From Bacteroidales bacterium (GTDB lineage: Bacteria; Bacteroidota; Bacteroidia; Bacteroidales; UBA12077), in contig JAUWQL010000004.1 of assembly GCA_030611105.1 (NCBI GenBank), positions 1-64,000 on the forward strand: DNA of 64,000 nucleotides, in the 5' to 3' direction. The notes under the pieces are model-generated. The model had not been told where the DNA came from and did no database searches. It worked only from the letters and a program-made list of their open reading frames with translations. Positions 56,936 to 64,000 of this stretch are shown piece after piece; position 1 is the first letter of the stretch; each line of letters opens with the position of its first letter. Made by a program: the position numbers and the translations under genes.

Positions 56936-58306
56936 ATGACCACATTAGAAATAATTAATCTGCAACGAGACTATTTTTTTTCAAATAAAACAAAGTCTGT
57001 AAAATTCAGGATTGAACAACTAAAAAAGTTTCGTAAAATCCTAAAAGATAATGAATCATTGCTTTATGATGCAATTGATAAGGATTTTGGAAAATCAAAA
57101 TACGAAACATATTTAACAGAGCTTTCTTTAGTTTATCACGAAATAAATCTGGCGATTAAAAAAGTTCGTAAATGGTCACGGCCAAAATATGTATGGACTA
57201 ATATGGCAAATTTTCCCGGTAAAAGCCGAATATTTTCTGAGCCATTAGGTAATTCATTAGTTATTGGAGCCTGGAATTATCCTTATCAGCTTTCACTTAT
57301 ACCTGCAATTACTGCTATTGCTGCGGGGAATACGGTAATAATAAAACCAAGCGAATTATCAGAGCATACTTCAACGGTTATGAGCAAATTGATTAATGAA
57401 AACTTTGATTCGGGATTATTATATGTAAAAGAGGGAAGTGTTAAAGAAACAACCGAATTGTTAGAGCAAAGATTTGACAAAATTTTCTTTACCGGAAGTA
57501 CTGCCGTAGGGCGAATTGTAATGCAGGCTGCAGCAAATCATCTTACTCCTGTTACCTTGGAACTTGGAGGTAAAAGTCCGGTATTTGTTTTGCCGGATGC
57601 CAGTTTAAAAATGACAGCCAAACGAATTGCATGGGGTAAATTTTTAAATGCAGGACAGACATGTGTCGCTCCGGATTATGTGTTGGTTCATAAGGATATT
57701 AAAGAAAAACTTTTACAAGAACTTAAAAAGCAAGTTGAGATTATTCATGGGAAAGAACCAAAAGGAAAAGAAACTTATGTTCGTATAATTAACAAACGAC
57801 ATTTCGATAGATTAAATGAATTAATTCATCGTGATAAAATTTATTACGGGGGTGAAACAGATGAGGAACATTTATACATTAGTCCAACCATACTTGATAA
57901 TATTTCTTTTGACGATAAAGTAATGGAGGATGAAATATTTGGACCGATCCTTTCTGTAATTGAATTTGATAATTTGGATGATATTATTAAAAAAGTAAAA
58001 ACAAGGCCAAATCCATTGGCATTATATGTATTTACTAAGAAAAATAAAATTAAGAAAAGACTTATTAAAGAGATTTCCTTTGGAGGCGGAACTGTGAACG
58101 ATACTATTTTGCATTTATCTAATTCAAAACTCCCATTTGGTGGTAAAGGATTTAGCGGAACAGGCAATTATCATGGTAAAGCCGGCTTCGACACTTTTAG
58201 TCACAAAAAAAGCATTCTGTTTAAAGGATTATGGTTTGAACCATTTCTAAAGTATAAGCCTTATAATAAGTTTAAACTTAAATTATTGAAATGGATTATT
58301 GAGTAG
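56936..58306 (+). CDS. aldehyde dehydrogenase family protein
   Basis: GAWNYPYQLSLIPAITAIAAGNTVIIKPSE, FTGSTAVGRIVMQAAA, VTLELGGKSPVFV, LNAGQTCVAPDYV. Confidence 0.95.
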   Translation: MTTLEIINLQRDYFFSNKTKSVKFRIEQLKKFRKILKDNESLLYDAIDKDFGKSKYETYLTELSLVYHEINLAIKKVRKWSRPKYVWTNMANFPGKSRIFSEPLGNSLVIGAWNYPYQLSLIPAITAIAAGNTVIIKPSELSEHTSTVMSKLINENFDSGLLYVKEGSVKETTELLEQRFDKIFFTGSTAVGRIVMQAAANHLTPVTLELGGKSPVFVLPDASLKMTAKRIAWGKFLNAGQTCVAPDYVLVHKDIKEKLLQELKKQVEIIHGKEPKGKETYVRIINKRHFDRLNELIHRDKIYYGGETDEEHLYISPTILDNISFDDKVMEDEIFGPILSVIEFDNLDDIIKKVKTRPNPLALYVFTKKNKIKKRLIKEISFGGGTVNDTILHLSNSKLPFGGKGFSGTGNYHGKAGFDTFSHKKSILFKGLWFEPFLKYKPYNKFKLKLLKWIIE

Positions 58307-58350
58307 TTGAATTATAAATTCAGGATGTTTAAAAAGTGAAAAAAATATTA

Positions 58351-58427
58351 AACCGCAAAGACACAAAGACGCAAAGCAAGAAATAATAAGTTCAATATAC
58401 TTAGCGTCTTGGCGACTTAGCGGTTAA
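58351..58427. repeat. inverted repeat of CGCAAAGAC-type 8-mer arrays between convergent genes
   Basis: AACCGCAAAGACACAAAGACGCAAAGC ... CTTAGCGTCTTGGCGACTTAGCGGTTAA. Confidence 0.65.
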
Positions 58428-58437
58428 TTATGTTTTA

Positions 58438-60531
58438 TTACTTCAATCCGTTTCTTTCTAAGAAAGCATCTAGTTTTGGTTCTGAGCCACGATATTTTTT
58501 GTAAAGCTCCATTGCTGGTTCCGTATTTCCTCTTGAGAAAATATTATCGCGTAATGATGCCGCAGTTTCCTGATCGAATAATCCTTTTTCTTTGAAAACA
58601 CTAAACGCATCAGCATCTAAAACTTGTGCCCACTGGTAACTGTAATATCCTGAAGAATATCCACCAGCAAAAATATGTGCAAAATAAGGACTGCGATAAC
58701 GAACAACAATCTCGTCAATCATTCCTATTTTAGTTAAAATCTCATTTTCGAATACAGTAGCATCTTTTTCAACAGCTTCATTCATTGTATGCCAATACAT
58801 ATCTAATAATGCAGCCGAAGTATATTCTAACACAGTAAATCCTTTATTGAATAATCCGCTATTCGAAATTTTATCGATTAATTCTTGAGGAATAACTTCA
58901 CCTGTTTCATAATGCTTAGCATACATTTTCATCACTTCTGGTTCTGCAGCCCAGTTTTCCATAATTTGTGATGGTAACTCTACAAAATCTCTTGCAACAG
59001 AAGTTCCTGATAGGGAATGATACTTACACTTTGATAATAATCCATGTAAAGCATGTCCAAACTCGTGGAAAGTAGTTGTAACTTCATCAACTGATAATAA
59101 AGCTGGCATATCTCCAACAGGAGCTGTGTAGTTAAAGTTTGTAGTAATAATTGGATCAATACCTTCTGATTGTCTTCTGAACGCATCCATCCAGGCACCA
59201 CTTACTTTGCTTTCACGTGGATACCAGTCCATATACAGAATTCCTAAGAAGGTTCCATCAGGATTTTGAACCTCAAAAACTTCAACATCAGGATGATATT
59301 TTGGAATATCTGTTCTTTCAACAAAATTTAATCCCCATAGTTTTGTTGCAACAGCAAAAGCTCCATTACGAACATTATTCTTTTCAAAATAAGGACGAAG
59401 CATTTCTTCATCAAGGTCATATTTTTCTTTACGTAATTTTTCTGCATAATACCACCAATCCCAGTGTGCTAGTTTGAAATCTTCGCCTTCTTTGTCAATC
59501 ATTTTTTGTAGTTCGGTTACTTCTGCTTTTGCAATAGGTAAAGCAGCATCCCACACCTTGTTTAGAAATTCAAAAACAGTTTCAGGATTTTTAGCCATAT
59601 TAACATCTAAAACATATTCTGCATGGTTTTTAAATCCGAATAAATTAGCTTTCTCAACGCGTAAAGCAGCCATTCGTGATAGTATCTTTTTATTATCATA
59701 TTCGTTGTTGTTATCACCACGCATAATATATGCAGTGTGTAATTTTTCTCTTAATTCACGATTCTCGGCATAAGTTAAGAATGGCAGCATACTTGGTTTA
59801 TGAGTGGTAAAAATCCACTTATCCTCCATGTCTGCTTTTTTTGCAGTTTCAGCAGCAGCCTGAATAACTGATTCCGGCAAACCAGCCAAGTCTGTCTGAT
59901 TCTCAATAACCATTTTGTAATTATTCGTCTCAGCTAAAATGTTATCGCCAAATTGTAGTGTAAGTAATGAAAGATCTTCGTTAATTGCTCTAAGCTTATC
60001 TTGTTTTTCAGTGTCAAGATTAGCTCCGCCTCTTTCAAAGTTTTTATATGAAACCTCTAGTAATCTGTTTTGTTCTGGAGTAAGGTCAAACTCATCTTTT
60101 TGTTCGTATATAGCTTTTACTTTTTTGAACAGCTGAAGGTTTAAAGAAATATCATCGCTATGTTTTGATAATAAAGGAGCTACTTTTTTTGCCACGTTTT
60201 GCATTTCATCGCTGGTTAACGAAGCATTCAAATTATTAAATGTATAATCAACCTGAGTTAAAAGTTTTCCGCTAAAGTCCAGTGCTTCAATTGTATTTTC
60301 AAAAGTTGGAACTTCAGGATTATTAACAATTGCAGCAATTTCATCATCGTGATGCTTGATTGCTTCCTGGTAAGCAGGAACAAAATGTTCAACTTTAATT
60401 AACTCAAAGGGTGGAACACCATAAGGCGTTTCAAATTTACTTAATAATGGATTTTCCATTTCAACGGGTTTTTGAGTACATGATGCAAGGAAGAGTCCAA
60501 ACGCAAGTACCATTAATGTAATTTTTTTCAC
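58438..60531 (-). CDS. M3 family metallopeptidase (peptidyl-dipeptidase Dcp-like) lipoprotein
   Basis: Zn motif TFHEFGHALHGLLSKCKYHSLSGTSVARDFVELPSQIMENW; lipobox GLFLASCTQK. Confidence 0.94.
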   Translation of the reverse strand: MKKITLMVLAFGLFLASCTQKPVEMENPLLSKFETPYGVPPFELIKVEHFVPAYQEAIKHHDDEIAAIVNNPEVPTFENTIEALDFSGKLLTQVDYTFNNLNASLTSDEMQNVAKKVAPLLSKHSDDISLNLQLFKKVKAIYEQKDEFDLTPEQNRLLEVSYKNFERGGANLDTEKQDKLRAINEDLSLLTLQFGDNILAETNNYKMVIENQTDLAGLPESVIQAAAETAKKADMEDKWIFTTHKPSMLPFLTYAENRELREKLHTAYIMRGDNNNEYDNKKILSRMAALRVEKANLFGFKNHAEYVLDVNMAKNPETVFEFLNKVWDAALPIAKAEVTELQKMIDKEGEDFKLAHWDWWYYAEKLRKEKYDLDEEMLRPYFEKNNVRNGAFAVATKLWGLNFVERTDIPKYHPDVEVFEVQNPDGTFLGILYMDWYPRESKVSGAWMDAFRRQSEGIDPIITTNFNYTAPVGDMPALLSVDEVTTTFHEFGHALHGLLSKCKYHSLSGTSVARDFVELPSQIMENWAAEPEVMKMYAKHYETGEVIPQELIDKISNSGLFNKGFTVLEYTSAALLDMYWHTMNEAVEKDATVFENEILTKIGMIDEIVVRYRSPYFAHIFAGGYSSGYYSYQWAQVLDADAFSVFKEKGLFDQETAASLRDNIFSRGNTEPAMELYKKYRGSEPKLDAFLERNGLK

Positions 60532-60712
60532 GGCTTTAAGATTTATTAAGTTTTAATATTAAATACTGATATTTAGGTTTCAAATTTATAAAATTCTCAT
60601 GAATAAAAAACCGTAATTTATTTCACCTTTATTAAATTTATCATAAAGAGCTATATTAATAAAGGCTCCAAAGAAAAGGAATATAACTACATTAAAATTA
60701 ACATATATGGTG

Positions 60713-60720
60713 TACATTTG
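60713..60720 (+). promoter_or_regulatory. TAnnTTTG -7 promoter box of truA
   Basis: TACATTTG 17 nt upstream of the ATG at 60738. Confidence 0.35.
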
Positions 60721-60737
60721 ATCTCTTTCAAAATAAA

Positions 60738-61550
60738 ATGATCAGGTATTTTATACATATAGCTTATAACGGAACAAATTATCGGGGTTGGCAAAGACAA
60801 CGTAATGTGCTCTCTATTCAAGAGATCTTTGAAAATAAGCTGGAGCAAGTTTTTAAATATAAAATACCCTGCCTTGGATGTGGCAGAACTGATGCGGGAG
60901 TACATGCATCTCAATATTTTTTCCATATCGATTTGAAAAACGATTTGCAACCTGACTTAAAATTTATATTAAATAAAATGTTGCCAAAAGATATTTCTGT
61001 TTTTGATATAATAAGAATGGAAGGGGAGCCTCATGCACAATTTGATGCCACAGAACGAACTTATGACTATTTTATTCATACAACAAAAGATCCATTTATT
61101 GCTGATTTAAGCTCGTTTTATTTATTGGAAAATATCGATTTAAATAAAATAAAGAAAGCTATTCTAATAATTCCAAATTACACTGATTTTCGAGCTTTTT
61201 GTAAAACTCCGGACAGACATAACAACACAATTTGCAATGTTAAATCAGTAAAGTTTTTTTATAACCAAAATAAAAATCGTTTACGTTTTCAGTTTACTTC
61301 TAATAAATTCCTAAAAAGTATGATTAGGATTATTGTTTACAAACTTCTTGAAATTGGAACGGGAAAATTAAGCGTCGAAGAATTTGAGTACTTTTTAAAA
61401 AGCAAAGAGATACCACGATTCAACGATCTTGCTTATCCACAAGGACTTTATCTTTCAAAGATTACTTATCCATTCATAAATATTGTACCAAGGACCGAAA
61501 TGTTTACAATATTTCAAAGCGGAAAAGAGAGTTTTTGGCAGGAAGTATAA
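60738..61550 (+). CDS. truA: tRNA pseudouridine synthase A
   Basis: IAYNGTNYRGWQRQ, CLGCGRTDAGVHASQYFFHID, FLKSMIRIIVYKLLEIG. Confidence 0.94.
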   Translation: MIRYFIHIAYNGTNYRGWQRQRNVLSIQEIFENKLEQVFKYKIPCLGCGRTDAGVHASQYFFHIDLKNDLQPDLKFILNKMLPKDISVFDIIRMEGEPHAQFDATERTYDYFIHTTKDPFIADLSSFYLLENIDLNKIKKAILIIPNYTDFRAFCKTPDRHNNTICNVKSVKFFYNQNKNRLRFQFTSNKFLKSMIRIIVYKLLEIGTGKLSVEEFEYFLKSKEIPRFNDLAYPQGLYLSKITYPFINIVPRTEMFTIFQSGKESFWQEV

Positions 61551-61629
61551 TTTTATTAGGTTTGTTTATTATTGGAGCAATAAGTCTTCTTTGGGCAAAT
61601 AAAAGAAATTTTCCGAATAAGTAATTTAT

Positions 61630-62391
61630 ATGACTAAATATCAACCTGAACCATATTGGTCGGAAGTAGCAAAAAGAATAAAATCACGAAAAGGGGAAAA
61701 TATTATTGCAGGTGATGATGAACCTTTTTACAGATATAAGCGCAAGAAATTTCTTTCAATGCTTAATTCTGTAAATTTTAAAGACAAAAGTGTTCTTGAG
61801 ATAGGATGTGGACCAGGAGGAAATTTGCAAGAGATATGGAAGAAGTCACCTTTGAGATTAGCAGGAGCTGATATTTCTGCCGAAATGATTGAGCTTTCAA
61901 GAGATAAATTGCCCCGGGAAATAGAATTGATAAAGATTGATGGTACCAGTCTTCCTTTTAAAGATCAGGAATTTGGATATGTATTTACTGCAACGGTATT
62001 ACAACATAATACAAATGAGGAAATGTTGAAAAAAATCATGGCTGAATTATGCAGAGTTGCTGGTGATAAAGTTTTTCTTTTTGAACGGATAGAAAAAAAG
62101 ATAAAAGGAGACGAATTGTGTTATGGCAGACCCATTAGTTATTATGAGCAAATTTGTAATTCACATGGTTTTGAATTGATTAACAAAGAGTTTATTAATA
62201 TCCGTATAAGTTATTATATTTCAGGAATAATAAGGAAAGTATTTAGCCCTAAAACAAGACAAGAAGGGGAGCCTTTAAGTAGAACTGCAATTTTATTACA
62301 AAATATTACTCTTCCTATAACAAAGCAACTTGATAAACTATTTACGTCCAGAAAGGATGTTGCTAAATTGGAATTCAAACGCAAAAACTAA
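61630..62391 (+). CDS. class I SAM-dependent methyltransferase
   Basis: Motif I VLEIGCGPGGNLQEI; GADISAEMIELSRDKL; FKDQEFGYVFTATVLQHN. Confidence 0.88.
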   Translation: MTKYQPEPYWSEVAKRIKSRKGENIIAGDDEPFYRYKRKKFLSMLNSVNFKDKSVLEIGCGPGGNLQEIWKKSPLRLAGADISAEMIELSRDKLPREIELIKIDGTSLPFKDQEFGYVFTATVLQHNTNEEMLKKIMAELCRVAGDKVFLFERIEKKIKGDELCYGRPISYYEQICNSHGFELINKEFINIRISYYISGIIRKVFSPKTRQEGEPLSRTAILLQNITLPITKQLDKLFTSRKDVAKLEFKRKN

Positions 62392-62417
62392 TCTGTTTTA
62401 TATTGAGTTAATTAGTT

Positions 62418-64000
62418 TTATCTAACCTTTAATTTATCACCGGTTGTTTCTATGATATTTTTATAATATTCTTCAGAGTATCCTGGTTGTTCTATCCCGG
62501 GTGTGGAGAACTCTTTATCAAACAATCGTCTGACATAATTGGAGCTATCACCCTGGTGTTTTTTAATGTTTCCATCGGAGAAAGTAACTAAAAGTTGATT
62601 TCCAAAATTATACCATGTATTAAATGTTTGAGTTGATTTTTTAATTGAGAATTTGCTAACTAATTCTATGGCTTCATTAGGATTTGTTTTGTAAAGTTCA
62701 TCGGCTTTTTTGTCCATGGTATTTACTTCTTCCATATAACTTAATTCCAGTTCATCTTGCTTAGCTTTAATCGTTGGCATTACTCTGTCCATAATAGCAT
62801 AAGCAAAATTTGAAACCCGGTTAAATAACCAGAATGCAGAAGTTTCGCTGTAATTCATTATATCTCCATTCCCCATTTTGAAATTTTCAGGTGCTTTTTG
62901 TAATCCGGCATATAGAGGAGTGTAAACAGTTAAATAAGTGTCATCTACTCCAAACCAACAAATACCACCAATAGGATCAGGTAAATGTGAGCGAGATTGT
63001 GTTACAATAGAGTATGCAGTTTGTTGTGTCGATATTGCTCTTTCATTAAAATATTGCTGGTCATCTACTTTCCAGTATAATGGCCGCCAACGAACCGTAC
63101 AACCAAAAGAGCCGGCACCAACATCTTTTGTCATATCCATTGGTGTGTTCTGGTAATAATCGCGCATCATATTCATAACATCTCGCACTCCCAGTTTTCT
63201 GTCAGGTTTTATATATAAAGGAAACCTATTTTCCAGGTTTTCACCCATTGCATAATCCAGGTATTTGTCCATACCACTTGCTACTTTATTAAAACCTGCA
63301 TAAACTCGTGCTTCGCAAAATCGTGTAGCACCAAAACTTATTGGATTGTACGCAGCAGCAAAACTAAATTCTTCATGTTTTACATTGTCATTAATAAATC
63401 CCATTTCTTTTGCGAAAGTGATAACATCTTTATCATATATGCAATCAAGTTCTGGTAAATACAAGTATTTATCGTTGTTTATGTATTTTGTTGATATAGA
63501 ATTCTTTTTATTTTCTTTAGGGAAATTAGTAATCCTGGCATGGTTTGCATGACCTGATATAAATCCGTCAGGAATTTTTTGTGCTACCCAAACAGCTCCT
63601 TTTTTACCATGATCTTTACTTATCAGTTCTAAAATCCAAACTTCATTTTTATCTGCGATTGTGAACGATTCACCTGAACTTGCATAACCATAGTTTGAGA
63701 CTAAAAAATGGAATGTTCGTATGGCTTCGCGAGCATTGCTTGCACGTTGTAAGCTTAGCCAAATTAAACTACCAACATCAATTATTGCGGTACTGTCAAC
63801 ACATTCGGATCTGCCACCCCATGTCGATTCGCTGATAACTACCTGATGTTCGTTCATATTGCCAATTACCCGGTATGTATGACTTACTTGAGGAATGGCA
63901 CCTAATTTTTTACCTGTTATCCAATCAATTATTTCTACCTGAGTATTTGCAGCATGGTCTTTTGCTGCCCAAAAATAGAGTGCTCCATAAATATCATGCG
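62418..64000 (-). CDS. C69-family peptidase (dipeptidase), 5' end beyond window
   Basis: The frame stays open past the listed ATG (63857) to the window edge: HDIYGALYFWAAKDHAANTQVEIIDWITGKKLGAIPQVSHTYRVIGNMNEHQVVISESTWGGR. Confidence 0.85.
   Translation of the reverse strand, partial: HDIYGALYFWAAKDHAANTQVEIIDWITGKKLGAIPQVSHTYRVIGNMNEHQVVISESTWGGRSECVDSTAIIDVGSLIWLSLQRASNAREAIRTFHFLVSNYGYASSGESFTIADKNEVWILELISKDHGKKGAVWVAQKIPDGFISGHANHARITNFPKENKKNSISTKYINNDKYLYLPELDCIYDKDVITFAKEMGFINDNVKHEEFSFAAAYNPISFGATRFCEARVYAGFNKVASGMDKYLDYAMGENLENRFPLYIKPDRKLGVRDVMNMMRDYYQNTPMDMTKDVGAGSFGCTVRWRPLYWKVDDQQYFNERAISTQQTAYSIVTQSRSHLPDPIGGICWFGVDDTYLTVYTPLYAGLQKAPENFKMGNGDIMNYSETSAFWLFNRVSNFAYAIMDRVMPTIKAKQDELELSYMEEVNTMDKKADELYKTNPNEAIELVSKFSIKKSTQTFNTWYNFGNQLLVTFSDGNIKKHQGDSSNYVRRLFDKEFSTPGIEQPGYSEEYYKNIIETTGDKLKVR

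Noticed and set aside
1-64000. tRNA/rRNA genes
   Set aside because: A visual scan for T-loop-like GGTTCRANNCC motifs with acceptor pairing found no convincing candidate; a tRNAscan-SE run would be decisive.

Overview
This is an AT-rich chromosomal window, most likely from a Bacteroidota genome. The inference rests on T9SS type A/B C-terminal domains, PorV/PorQ-family and DUF4492-cydAB genes, and TAnnTTTG-like -7 promoter boxes. It has about 45 credible protein genes and no recognisable tRNA, rRNA or CRISPR array. Most of it is ordinary: birA, rsfS-ftsH-cdsA-psd, cydAB, DAHP synthase/chorismate mutase, purS, pssA, hydF, aspA, an NtrC-like regulator, Ppx/GppA, NatAB-type ABC, galK/galM/GH127/SSS, M3 peptidase, truA, C69 peptidase. 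Accessory pieces are a HipBA toxin-antitoxin pair, an archaeal-type AAA ATPase flanked by a duplicated hydF 5' end, and a surface-glycan region with GDPD, an LtaS-like sulfatase, two GT2/GT-C pairs, GH16 and a broken S74/T9SS gene. The strongest non-routine signals are: (1) a 161-bp hairpin MITE-like element with 19-bp perfect terminal inverted repeats and a TAA duplication between DUF4492 and cydA, which supplies the DUF4492 stop codon; (2) an unlisted 35-aa single-TM ORF directly downstream of cydB, a CydX-like candidate; (3) a dispersed GC-rich palindrome family (CCTGCCTG/CAGGCAGG core) in intergenic DNA and in-frame inside FtsH, an EamA transporter and a lipoprotein; (4) a direct repeat of the hydF N-terminal coding sequence flanking the ATPase gene, which itself follows 4 x 15-bp tandem repeats; (5) a T9SS sorting domain out of frame at a TA microsatellite. 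No database search was possible. Family calls come from motifs and recall, and I did not find one convincing large novel multi-gene system.
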